DNA of 64,000 nucleotides from Chromohalobacter moromii (lineage in GTDB: Bacteria > Pseudomonadota > Gammaproteobacteria > Pseudomonadales > Halomonadaceae): positions 1 through 64,000 of the forward strand of contig NZ_JAHXDI010000001.1 of assembly GCF_023091865.1 (NCBI RefSeq). The letters run 5' to 3'. A model generated the notes under the pieces. The model ran no database searches. It was given only the letters and a program-made list of their open reading frames with translations, and was not told the DNA's origin. The translations under genes were made by a program, and so were the position numbers. Shown here piece by piece: positions 35,808 to 46,855 of this stretch (position 1 is the first letter of the stretch; each line of letters opens with the position of its first letter).

Positions 35808-36955
35808 GGGGTGACTCCTTGAGCGGTATGCGTTGCGCCATGCCGCGCGCTTCCACCGAGCACGCGGCGCCGGCTGGCGGTACTGTCGCGATCGACATAG
35901 CCCTGGCGCATGTGACGCACGCCGCCCTCGAGCTGGTACGCGGTGCGGCCGTGCAGCAGCCGATAGTTGTCCATGATCAGCATGTCTCCGGGGCCGAGCT
36001 TGAGATGCACGGTCAACGCTTCATCGGTGATCAAGCGATAGAACCGCTGCCGCGCGGCGTAGTAACGCTCGAGCAGCGCCGCGTCGTGGGCCGCGATGCG
36101 TTCCGTGCGGTTGGAGTAGCGCACGCGCGCCAGTTGCCCTCGACTGTCGAGTTCGATCAGCGGCCCTTCGCTGGCTAGGTCGGTGGTGGCATCGGTATAG
36201 CGAAACTGTGTCGAGAGGCGCGTCAGGCAGTCGAAATCCTCGGGCGCTTCGGCTTTGAGGCGCTGCGCCGCCATGAAGCCATCGGTGAGCGTGCTGTCGC
36301 CCCCGGCGGCGGCATTGCTCAGGCAGTGCAGCCAGATATAGCCGGGAATCGGATCGCGATAGGGATTGTCGGTGTGCGGCTCGAGCCCGCGTTGCGTCAT
36401 GGTGAGATCGTACGCGTTGGCCACCGATTTGACGTCGGCGATACCGCCCCAATTGGTGCGGCGCAGCGGACCGATACGGTCGATCAACGGCTGCATGCCC
36501 TCTTCCTCGCAGGGCACGCCGCTGACCTTGACGAAACCGTAACGATGCAGGTCCTCGAGCATCGCCAGCAGGGCGTCGTCGTCCTCGAGCGCCGAAGCGA
36601 AGCTGGCCTGGGGAAGCGTCTCGAGGTTGGCGTCCCATAAGCTGAGTCCGGGCGCGACGTCGGCATTGTCGGGCGCAGCGTCGGTGAGCAGTGCATCCAG
36701 CGCATAGGTAGTGGTGTGATCGTCGCTGAAGCGTACGTGGAGGGCCTGCGCGTCGCAGCTTGCCGACTCGATCTGCAGTGTCAGGGGCAACTGGGCGGCC
36801 TCGATCAAGCGCTGCCCGGTGCGGGTGTCGAGCGTGGCTGCATCCGGTGCGCGCTCACGCAGCCAGAGGGCGGCGAATTCACGCCGCTGGCCGGCGGCGT
36901 TCAGAATCAGACGGCGCCCTGCGTCCTGGAGTTCGACGTCGGCGGAAATGGACAT
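35804..36955 (-). CDS. Gamma-butyrobetaine-hydroxylase-like 2-oxoglutarate/Fe(II) dioxygenase
   Basis: A 383-residue TauD/BBOX-family oxygenase. The iron triad is H194-x-D196 (LEPHTDNPYRD) and H335 (LLHGRTAYQ), with an arginine in the C-terminal RHMRQGYVDRD region for 2-oxoglutarate. The N-terminal DUF971-like domain (LWLRERAPDAATLD) lacks the zinc cysteines of animal BBOX. TmpA, which hydroxylates trimethylaminoethylphosphonate, is of this type, so a quaternary ammonium substrate is likely. GGAGAG precedes ATG 36955. It is the first gene of the operon, and its stop overlaps the HD gene start. Confidence 0.82.
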   Translation of the reverse strand: MSISADVELQDAGRRLILNAAGQRREFAALWLRERAPDAATLDTRTGQRLIEAAQLPLTLQIESASCDAQALHVRFSDDHTTTYALDALLTDAAPDNADVAPGLSLWDANLETLPQASFASALEDDDALLAMLEDLHRYGFVKVSGVPCEEEGMQPLIDRIGPLRRTNWGGIADVKSVANAYDLTMTQRGLEPHTDNPYRDPIPGYIWLHCLSNAAAGGDSTLTDGFMAAQRLKAEAPEDFDCLTRLSTQFRYTDATTDLASEGPLIELDSRGQLARVRYSNRTERIAAHDAALLERYYAARQRFYRLITDEALTVHLKLGPGDMLIMDNYRLLHGRTAYQLEGGVRHMRQGYVDRDSTASRRRVLGGSARHGATHTAQGVTP

Positions 36956-37083
36956 GAACGATGCTCTCCACTGCTGGCATGGGATCGACTGCCCCGGCGT
37001 GTAAGCCAAGGCGTTTCCCTACCCTAGGCGGATTGAGCGAACGCGATTTGCACTAATTCGCCATTTAATAGACGATTCTAGCC

Positions 37084-38097
37084 ATGAGCGAGAATGCTAG
37101 AACCGATTGGCCCTATCCCCGCCCTGAGCAACCGCCGGTGCCCAAGCCCGGCGACGCGGCGCATACCGTGAATGTCTGGCTGGTGCCCAATTTCTCGATG
37201 CTGACGCTCTTTTGCTTGCTCGAGCCGTTGCGCGTGGCCAACCGCTTCGGTCGCGAGTTGTTCGCTTGGCGGCTGCTCTCGGCGGATGGCGACCCTGTGG
37301 TGGCCAGCAACGGCGTGCGTATCGAGGTCGAGGGTGTTCTGGCGGAACACGCCCTCGGCGATTTGTTGATGGTGATTTCTTCGTATGAGGCGGAGGTCAG
37401 CGTGACCAGCGCCGAGCGCGCAGTGCTTCGGCACGTCGCGGCCCATGGCGGGCGTGTCGGTGGGCTCGATACCGCGCCTTTCATCCTCGCCCGGGCGGGC
37501 TTGCTCGATCAGCATCGCGTGGCGCTGCACTGGGAAAGCGTGCCGGCTTTCCGTGCGGAGTTTCCGCATATCAGCGTCAGCGAGGCGCGCTTCGAATTCG
37601 CCGGACAGCGTTTGACTGGCTCCGGCGGCGCGGCAGGCATCGACATGATGCTGCAATGGATCGAACACGATTACGGGCCGGCGTTGGCCAATGCCGTGGG
37701 GCGGCAGCTCGTGCACCAGCGCGTTTCCGAGGAAGAAGCCTGGAAGGCCGGCGCGGCGCGTACCCTGGAGGATTTGCCGCGCAGCGTGGTGCGCGCGCTG
37801 GCGGTGATGGAAACCCACCTCGATCAGGTCTTGTCGATCCCCGAGATCTGTCGCCTGATCGGCCAGTCCCAGCGCCAGTTGACGCGTCTTTTCATGGCAC
37901 ATTTCGGCGAGACGCCCAAGCAGTGCTATGTGGGGATGCGCCTCGATTATGCCCGGCGACTGCTCGCCGATAGTCGCTGCCGGGTGACCGAGGCTGCCTT
38001 GACCAGCGGCTTCGCGCATTTGGCACACTTCTCGCGCGTCTACCAGGCACGTTTTGGTGAGCGACCAAGCGCGACGGCCGAGAGAGGTACCGTGTGA
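37084..38097 (+). CDS. GATase-domain AraC-family transcriptional regulator
   Basis: A 337-residue regulator with an N-terminal DJ-1/PfpI-like ligand domain (about 28-200, including VGGLDTAPFILARAGLLD) and a C-terminal AraC double helix-turn-helix (about 235-330: SIPEICRLIGQSQRQLTRLF and TEAALTSGFAHLAHFSRVYQARFGERPS). The group includes GbdR, CdhR and Pseudomonas ArgR, which respond to betaines, carnitine or arginine. It is divergent from the aru/oxygenase operon with 128 bases between starts, so it very likely activates that operon. The inducer is unknown. Confidence 0.9.
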   Translation: MSENARTDWPYPRPEQPPVPKPGDAAHTVNVWLVPNFSMLTLFCLLEPLRVANRFGRELFAWRLLSADGDPVVASNGVRIEVEGVLAEHALGDLLMVISSYEAEVSVTSAERAVLRHVAAHGGRVGGLDTAPFILARAGLLDQHRVALHWESVPAFRAEFPHISVSEARFEFAGQRLTGSGGAAGIDMMLQWIEHDYGPALANAVGRQLVHQRVSEEEAWKAGAARTLEDLPRSVVRALAVMETHLDQVLSIPEICRLIGQSQRQLTRLFMAHFGETPKQCYVGMRLDYARRLLADSRCRVTEAALTSGFAHLAHFSRVYQARFGERPSATAERGTV

Positions 38098-38166
38098 AGC
38101 GCCGGCGGGCACGTTAGACTCGGGGGCTTCGCCGTCGCGGCGCTTTATCATTTGTGAGGAGTCTGC

Positions 38167-38838
38167 ATGTCCACCCAACCTTTCGTGACTCGCCTGGCCG
38201 ATGGCGGTGTCTTTCCCCATATGCTGGGCAAGATCGTCTGCGTGGGGCGCAATTACGCCGCGCACGCCCGTGAACTCGACAACCCGGTGCCTGGTGCACC
38301 GCTATTGTTCATCAAGCCCGCCACCAGCGCGGTCCCCATGGCACGCGACATCGCCGAGCAATTCACGCGTGGCGAGGTGCATTTCGAAACCGAATTGGCG
38401 TTGCTCATCGGCAAGCGGTTGAGCGGGGCCAGCGTCGAGCAGGCCCAGCGCGCCGTCGCCGGGCTTGGCTTGGCGCTGGATTTGACGCTGCGCGACGTGC
38501 AGTCGCAATTGAAGGAAAAGGGCCACCCCTGGGAAGTCGCCAAGGCCTTCGACGGCGCCTGCCCGCTATCGCCGTTCGTGGCGTTGGATGAGGTGCCCGA
38601 CTGGGCGGATTTGCGCTTCACGCTGGAGATCGACGGCGAACGCCGCCAGACCGGCGAGACGCGTGACATGTTGTTCGCCATTCCTGAGCTACTGGCCGAG
38701 ATGTCGCGGCATTTCACGTTGCAGCCCGGCGACGTGGTGCTCACCGGTACGCCAGCCGGGGTCGGGCCGTTACCCCGTAATGCACAGCTATCGCTGTGGG
38801 GCTCGTTCGGGCTGGAGGCGTCCACGCAGACGCGGTGA
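38167..38838 (+). CDS. Fumarylacetoacetate hydrolase family protein (YcgM type)
   Basis: A 223-residue FAH-fold protein with the family segments GKIVCVGRNYAAHARELDNPVP, PLLFIKPATS, metal-ligand glutamates in VHFETELALLIGKR, and VVLTGTPAGVGPL. YcgM/FAHD1-type members hydrolyse acylpyruvates or decarboxylate oxaloacetate. It has a GAGGAG site before ATG 38167. It lies after the AraC regulator but with a 69-base gap, so operon membership is not certain. Convergent with speA. Confidence 0.85.
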   Translation: MSTQPFVTRLADGGVFPHMLGKIVCVGRNYAAHARELDNPVPGAPLLFIKPATSAVPMARDIAEQFTRGEVHFETELALLIGKRLSGASVEQAQRAVAGLGLALDLTLRDVQSQLKEKGHPWEVAKAFDGACPLSPFVALDEVPDWADLRFTLEIDGERRQTGETRDMLFAIPELLAEMSRHFTLQPGDVVLTGTPAGVGPLPRNAQLSLWGSFGLEASTQTR

Positions 38839-38870
38839 CCTACATTCGGCGTCACCCCAGAGATTCGGCG

Positions 38871-40772
38871 TCACTCGAGATAGGTGTAGCCTTCCAGGCC
38901 GGCGGCGAGATCGCGCATGAAGTCGTCGCGCTGGGCATCGCTCAGTGCGCTGTCCTGGAGCTGGCGCGATAGGCGCTGGCTGAGTTCGTCGGCGTCGAAG
39001 TTCACGTAACGCAGCACGTCGGCGACGGTATCGCCTTGTTGGTGATTGCTGAGCCGCCATTGGCCGTCGGCGTCCAGCGTGGCGTCCACGGCGTCGGTGT
39101 CGCCGAACAGGTTGTGCAGGTCGCCGAGGATTTCCTGGTAGGCGCCGACCAGGAACAGCCCCAGCAGCTTGTCCTCGCCGTCCTGCCACTCGGGCAGCGG
39201 CAACGTTGCTTCCAGGCCCTGGCCGTCGACGTAGCAGTCGATGCGCCCGTCGCTGTCGCAGGTGATGTCCTGGATCACGCCACGCCGCGTGGGCGGGCGG
39301 TCGAGGCCGGTGAGCGGCAGCACCGGGAATACCTGGTCGATGCCCCACACATCGGGCACCGACTGGAACAGCGAGAAGTTGACGAACAACTTATCGGCGA
39401 GCTTTTCGGCGAGTTCATCGGCGATTTCGCGATGGGCCCGGTTGCGCGGATCGAGCTGTGCGCTCAGGCGTCGGCAGGCGGCAAAGTAGACCGTCTCACC
39501 CTCGGCGCGTGCGTCGAGGGTAGCAAGCCCCAGTACGAAGCGATCCTGCAGTTCGCCGATGGCCTGCACCACGTCGTGGTAGGCCTCGGCGAGGCCGCGC
39601 GGGTCCTGCGTGGTCTTCAGCTTGGCGTGCACGCGCCACAGTTCATCGAGTTCGGCATCGCCGCCCAGGCGTTGCGTGGGCACCTCCTCGCTCAAGCGCT
39701 CCTCGCCGATGACGTTGGTAATCAGCACCGCGTGATGCGCGGTCAAGGCGCGCCCCGATTCGGAAATCAGGTGCGGATGCGGCAAGCCTTCGGCGTCGCA
39801 GGCCTGACGGAAGGCCCACACCACGTTGCTGGCGTATTCGTGCATCGAGTAGTTGATCGAGCAAAAGCTGCGCGAGCGTGTGCCCTCGTAGTCGACGCCC
39901 AGGCCGCCGCCGACGTCGACGGTATCCACCGGGGCGCCCAGGGCGCGCAGGCTTTGGTAGAAGCGGGCGCATTCGCGCAGGCCGCGCTGGATATCGCGGA
40001 TGTTGGCGATCTGCGAGCCGAGGTGGAAATGCACCAGTTGCAGGCTGGCCAGGGCATCGGCGTCGCGCAGGCGCTCGACGACGTCGAGGATCTGGCTGGC
40101 GGTGAGCCCGAACTTGGACTTCTCGCCGCCCGAATTCTGCCACTTGCCCTTGCCCACCGAGGCCAGTCGTGCACGCAGACCGATGCGCGGCGTGACCTGC
40201 AGGCGCTCGGCTTCCTCGAGGATCAGGGTGAGCTCGGAGTGTTTTTCGACCACCAGATAGACGCGGTGGCCGAGCTTCTCGCCCATCAGCGCCAGGCGCA
40301 CGTATTCGCGATCCTTGTAGCCGTTGCAGACGATCAGCGAGGGACCGTCTCCCGAGAGCGCCAGCACCGCCAGCAGCTCCGGCTTGCTGCCGGCTTCGAG
40401 TCCGACCCGCCCATGGCCGCGTGCCTGGGTGGCGAGGATCTCCTCGACCACGCGGCGCTGCTGGTTGACCTTGATGGGATACACGGCGGTATAGCCACCG
40501 TTATAAGCCTCGTCGCGCATGGCACTGTCGAAAGCGCCGCACAGCCGTTCGACTCGGTCATGCAGAATGTCGGTGAAGCGCACCAGCACCGGCAACCGCA
40601 GGCCGGCGCGGCGCAACTCGTCGACCAGGGCATTGAGCGGCAGGGCGGGGCCGCCGCGTTCGTCGCCGTGAGGGCACACGACGGCATGGCCGGCATCGTC
40701 GACATCGAAGTAGCCGCTGCCCCACTGATCGATGTTGTAGGTGCGGCGGGCCTGATCGGCGGGCGAGGTCAT
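38871..40772 (-). CDS. speA: Biosynthetic arginine decarboxylase
   Basis: The 633-residue enzyme decarboxylates arginine to agmatine for polyamine synthesis. It is a fold-type III PLP enzyme: the PLP lysine K101 is in YPIKVNQQRRVVEEI, followed by GLEAGSKPELLAVL, HFHLGSQIANI and the glycine-rich DVGGGLGVDYEGTRS. Length is normal for SpeA. It draws on the same substrate as the AruH/AruI route upstream, so the region holds two competing fates for arginine. Confidence 0.95.
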   Translation of the reverse strand: MTSPADQARRTYNIDQWGSGYFDVDDAGHAVVCPHGDERGGPALPLNALVDELRRAGLRLPVLVRFTDILHDRVERLCGAFDSAMRDEAYNGGYTAVYPIKVNQQRRVVEEILATQARGHGRVGLEAGSKPELLAVLALSGDGPSLIVCNGYKDREYVRLALMGEKLGHRVYLVVEKHSELTLILEEAERLQVTPRIGLRARLASVGKGKWQNSGGEKSKFGLTASQILDVVERLRDADALASLQLVHFHLGSQIANIRDIQRGLRECARFYQSLRALGAPVDTVDVGGGLGVDYEGTRSRSFCSINYSMHEYASNVVWAFRQACDAEGLPHPHLISESGRALTAHHAVLITNVIGEERLSEEVPTQRLGGDAELDELWRVHAKLKTTQDPRGLAEAYHDVVQAIGELQDRFVLGLATLDARAEGETVYFAACRRLSAQLDPRNRAHREIADELAEKLADKLFVNFSLFQSVPDVWGIDQVFPVLPLTGLDRPPTRRGVIQDITCDSDGRIDCYVDGQGLEATLPLPEWQDGEDKLLGLFLVGAYQEILGDLHNLFGDTDAVDATLDADGQWRLSNHQQGDTVADVLRYVNFDADELSQRLSRQLQDSALSDAQRDDFMRDLAAGLEGYTYLE

Positions 40773-40864
40773 GGCGCACTCCTGGGGGGCCGGCGCGGCC
40801 CGGTGAACGAACGGGCTGGCATTATGCCGCTCGCGTGCGGGGCTGCAAAGAGGCGCCGGCGCGT

Positions 40865-41170
40865 TCAGCGCAGAATGAAAAGCACGCCGAGCGTGGCGGC
40901 ACTGGCCATGCCGAGATGCGTGAGTGCCACGCCGAATGCTTCATCCAGGCGCTCGGAAGTCGCGCCGTTGCGTTGCAGGGCATCACCCAGTAGCGCGCTG
41001 CAAAGGCCGAAGGTGAGCAAAAGGGCGGGCACCGTGCCCTGGGATTGCCAGGCTAGGGCCGTGAGTGCCAGGGCCAGCGCCGCGCCGCCGTAGCGCAGGT
41101 AGCGATGCTGGGTGGCAGAGATGACGCGAAAGGGGCGTATGGTCGTAACGACATGCGTGAAGGTGGGCAT
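40865..41170 (-). CDS. Small membrane protein, unknown function
   Basis: A 101-residue protein with three probable transmembrane helices (about 26-43, 47-63 and 82-100) separated by a charged loop RNGATSERLDEA. I recognise no family. It lies between speA and thrB on the same strand, with GGAGTTCCCC before ATG 41170. It could be a false gene, but the clear hydrophobic pattern and codon position bias support it. Confidence 0.6.
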   Translation of the reverse strand: MPTFTHVVTTIRPFRVISATQHRYLRYGGAALALALTALAWQSQGTVPALLLTFGLCSALLGDALQRNGATSERLDEAFGVALTHLGMASAATLGVLFILR

Positions 41171-41269
41171 GGGGAACTCCCGTCCATGGCGGAGCGTCGT
41201 GCTCCGCCGTCAATGACGGTTCCAGGCTATGCCGCGTTTCTTAAAGAACCCTTACAGCGTGACGAAGCC

Positions 41270-42247
41270 TTACCGCGTGTGTGACGGGGCCGGGCTGGCG
41301 GGCGGCAAGGGCGGGGCGCCATGTTCGAGGCGCATCGCGAGCATGTGGCGGTACTGGCTGGGATCCTTGGGCGTGAGGTCGTGCGCGGGCGGGTCGACGT
41401 AGACGACCAGCAGCCGCGAGAGCCAGTAGCGCAATGCCGTCATGCGCAGCATCACCGGCCACAGCGTCTGCTCGGTTTCGGTCAGCGGACGGCGCGCCTG
41501 GTAGGCGCCGAGGAGCGCCGTGTAGCGGGCTTCGTCGAAACGCCCGTCGGTGGTGCTGGCCCAGTCGTTGACGACGATGGCCAGGTCGAAGAGCAAATCG
41601 CCCGTGCAGCCATTGTAGAAGTCGATGATGCCGCCCAGCCGGTCGCCGTCGAAGAGGGTGTTGTCGCGAAACAGGTCGCCGTGGATCGCGCCCTGGGGAA
41701 GCGACGGGGCATCGCCGAAAATGCCTTGATAAGCGTCGATCTCCTCGCCCATCAAGCGCTGATCGGCCTCGGACAGGTAGCTCATGACCTTGTGTTGCGC
41801 GCTGGATAGCCAGTGCAGGTCGCGGGGGTTGGGGCGCTGGCCTTCGAAGCGCTGCGAGACCTTGTGCATGCGCCCCAGGGCATCGCCGAGTTCGCGGCAC
41901 TGGGCGAGCGTCGGTGATTCGGGATGACGCCCCGGAAGGCGCGGAAACAGCAGCGCCGGACGCTCGGCGAGCTCTTGCAGGGCGACGCCATCACGATCGT
42001 GAACGGGGCCAGCGACGGGTAACCGGTGTTCGTCGAAATAGTCGAGCAACGCCACGAAGAAGGGCAATTCGTCGCTTTCGCCCTGCTCGAACAGGGTGAG
42101 TACGAAACGCCCTTGGTCGGTGGTGACGAAGAAGGTGGAGTTCTCCGTCCCACTGGGCACGCCTTCCAGCGTGGTCAACGTGCCGATAGCGAAACGCTCG
42201 AGAAAGCGTTCGACTTGGGTCTCGGTCAAAGGAGTGAATACGGCCAT
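41270..42247 (-). CDS. thrB: Homoserine kinase, aminoglycoside-phosphotransferase fold
   Basis: A 325-residue APH-fold kinase matching the Pseudomonas-type ThrB, which phosphorylates homoserine in threonine synthesis. The Brenner motif reads HGDLFRDN (H189, D191, N196), followed by Asp209 in GIIDFYN. The N-terminus MAVFTPLTETQVERFLERFAIG is typical, which places the start at 42247. The thrB-DUF2782-polA order is the same as in Pseudomonas, supporting this over the related kinase SrkA. Confidence 0.88.
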   Translation of the reverse strand: MAVFTPLTETQVERFLERFAIGTLTTLEGVPSGTENSTFFVTTDQGRFVLTLFEQGESDELPFFVALLDYFDEHRLPVAGPVHDRDGVALQELAERPALLFPRLPGRHPESPTLAQCRELGDALGRMHKVSQRFEGQRPNPRDLHWLSSAQHKVMSYLSEADQRLMGEEIDAYQGIFGDAPSLPQGAIHGDLFRDNTLFDGDRLGGIIDFYNGCTGDLLFDLAIVVNDWASTTDGRFDEARYTALLGAYQARRPLTETEQTLWPVMLRMTALRYWLSRLLVVYVDPPAHDLTPKDPSQYRHMLAMRLEHGAPPLPPASPAPSHTR

Positions 42248-42343
42248 GTGTCTCTCGCCCGGGGTGCCAAGCGCGCATTGTAGCGGCTTGTCGCGGGCAG
42301 TCCTACCGCCATGCATGAGGTCGTTGATATGCGGCAGGCAACA

Positions 42344-42622
42344 TCATTCGCCGCCGGTGACCCAGTCGGGCACCTCGACGCGAGTGACGTCGCGGCGTTG
42401 GAAGTTGCCGTCGCCGTCGTCATCGATCAGGAAGTAGCGGGCACCTTGCCGGGGAACGATCTCGATGGCATAGAGCTCGCCGTTGACGCGGTATTCCTTG
42501 AGTGTGCGGTTATCGTCCTGGCGCACGGTGATGTCCGGGGACGGCTGCGCGACGGCAAGCGAGGCACAGGCGCCAATGATGAGGCCGAGCCCCAGGCATG
42601 GAACAATAAGTAGACGCTGCAT
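42344..42622 (-). CDS. DUF2782 exported protein
   Basis: A 92-residue protein with a signal peptide (MQRLLIVPCLGLGLIIGACASLAVAQ) whose C15-16 region could even be a lipobox, and a mature domain DITVRQDDNRTLKEYRVNGELYAIEIVPRQG followed by YFLIDDDGDG. It matches DUF2782, found between polA and thrB in pseudomonads; function unknown. GAGGAG before ATG 42622 supports the start over the longer frame. Confidence 0.82.
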   Translation of the reverse strand: MQRLLIVPCLGLGLIIGACASLAVAQPSPDITVRQDDNRTLKEYRVNGELYAIEIVPRQGARYFLIDDDGDGNFQRRDVTRVEVPDWVTGGE

Positions 42623-42802
42623 GATGGTCTCCTCGGCCGGCGGGGCAAACGCGGTGGTATTGCGCCTCGGGCCCATGAGGTAATGAAAGGTCATTCTCCC
42701 ACATCATGCGCGTTCGGCGCATGTTAAGAGGGTTTCGCCTGACGCTGCGCAATGCCTTGCGTATCATGGCGACATCGCGAATTTCCAATGGATGCTGATG
42801 CC

Positions 42803-45574
<2,772 letters not shown>

Positions 45575-45628
45575 GGACGGGCCCACGGCGATGCCGGGGC
45601 CCGGTGACGGCAGGTCGCGGCGCGGGTC

Positions 45629-46669
45629 TCAACGCCAGCCGACGCGATCGAAGATGCGGATTGCCTCGGGGTTGTGTTCGCCCAGGGCGTTGATATTGAG
45701 TGCGTCTCGCTTGAAGTCGCCCCATGTCGCGAGCGTGCCGTCGACCCCGATGCCGTCGACCCCGATGCCGTCGACGACGGGGAACTCGTGATTGCCGGCG
45801 GCGAACAGGCGCTGGGCCTCGTCGGAAGCGAGGAACTCCAGGAAGCGGATGGCGTTGTCCCGATTGGGCGCGTCCGCCACCACGCCGGCGCCGCCGACGT
45901 TGACGTGGGCGCCGCGTCCGTCCTGGTTGGGCAGCAGGATCTCGACGCTTTCGGCGGCCTCACGGTCACTGGCGTCATCGGACTCGAGCAAGCGCACGTA
46001 ATAGTAGTGGTTGGCGACGGCGATATCGCACTCGCCGCTGGCCACGCCGCGAATCTGATCGGTATCGCCGCCCTCGGGATCGCGCGCCATGTTGTCGACG
46101 ACGCCCTGGGCCCAGGCCTCGGCGTCGTCCATGCCGTGGTGGGCGATCATCGAGGCGAGCAGGGACTGGTTGTAGATGTTGTTCGACGAGCGAATGCAGA
46201 TATCGCCCTCGAAACGCGGGTCGGCGAGATCTTCGTAGCGCTTCAGGTTCGCCGGATCGACATCGTCGGGATCGTAGAAGATCGCTCGCACGCGCTGGCT
46301 GAAGCCGAACCACTTGCCTTCCGGATGACGCATGGCGTTGGGCAGACGCTCGTTCAGCACATCGGACTCGATGCCCTGGAAAACGCCTGCCTGCTCGGCG
46401 CGCCACAGGCGGCCGGCGTCGACGGTCAGCATGATGTCCGCGGGGCTGGCGGCGCCCTCGCGGCGGATCCGTTCGATGAGCTGGTCCGAATCCCCTTCGA
46501 GTATGTTGACGTCGATGCCGGTTTTCTCGGTAAAGGCATCGTAGAGCGTCTGGTCGGAATCGTAATGGCGTGCGGAGTAGATGTTGACCTCTTCGGCCAA
46601 GGCGTCCCCGGCGAAGATGGCGCTGGCGATCAGGGCAGTGGCCGGTAAGGCGAGTGGACGTTGCGGCAT
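45629..46669 (-). CDS. Ferric iron ABC transporter substrate-binding protein (FbpA/FutA type)
   Basis: A 346-residue periplasmic protein with a Sec signal peptide ending near DALA and the family start EEVNIYSARHYDSDQTLYDAF. The iron-binding tyrosines lie in VANHYYYVRLL. AAGGGGA before ATG 46669 marks the start. A pentapeptide VDGIG repeats near the C-terminus because of a 15-base tandem repeat. It faces the ATPase gene across a shared promoter region with a Fur box, which suggests iron-repressed expression. Confidence 0.92.
   Translation of the reverse strand: MPQRPLALPATALIASAIFAGDALAEEVNIYSARHYDSDQTLYDAFTEKTGIDVNILEGDSDQLIERIRREGAASPADIMLTVDAGRLWRAEQAGVFQGIESDVLNERLPNAMRHPEGKWFGFSQRVRAIFYDPDDVDPANLKRYEDLADPRFEGDICIRSSNNIYNQSLLASMIAHHGMDDAEAWAQGVVDNMARDPEGGDTDQIRGVASGECDIAVANHYYYVRLLESDDASDREAAESVEILLPNQDGRGAHVNVGGAGVVADAPNRDNAIRFLEFLASDEAQRLFAAGNHEFPVVDGIGVDGIGVDGTLATWGDFKRDALNINALGEHNPEAIRIFDRVGWR
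45737..45775. repeat. 15-bp tandem repeat inside the iron-binding protein gene
   Basis: Two full copies of GCCGTCGACCCCGAT (45737-45751, 45752-45766) and nine bases of a third. It keeps the reading frame and encodes repeating VDGIG units in a surface-loop region. Confidence 0.9.
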
Positions 46670-46693
46670 GCGATATCCCCTTGTGGTATGATT

Positions 46694-46712
46694 AGTAATG
46701 ATAATAAGTCGT
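46694..46712. promoter_or_regulatory. Putative Fur box in the divergent iron-transport promoter region
   Basis: The core GTAATGATAAT at 46695-46705 matches the Fur consensus GATAATGATAATCATTATC over its left and central hexamers, about 12 of 19 positions overall. It lies 25-43 bases before the binding-protein start and upstream of the ATPase gene, where repression by Fe-Fur would control both. Confidence 0.6.
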
Positions 46713-46855
46713 ATTAACGAGTGTATTGAAGCCCAGTCGGCTGGTGGCGTCAATTCACTGTGTTTAATCACCGTTTAACGGCATGCGGTGGCCGGTGGCG
46801 TCAGCCCCATGGGTTGCCGATCGCCTCATCGCTTGCCGTGCCTGGGCTCTTGACC

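Noticed and set aside
39036..41093. Plus-strand open frame of nearly 690 codons opposite speA
   Set aside because: SpeA on the minus strand is unmistakable, with its PLP lysine and glycine-rich motifs. The antisense frame has no recognisable domain.
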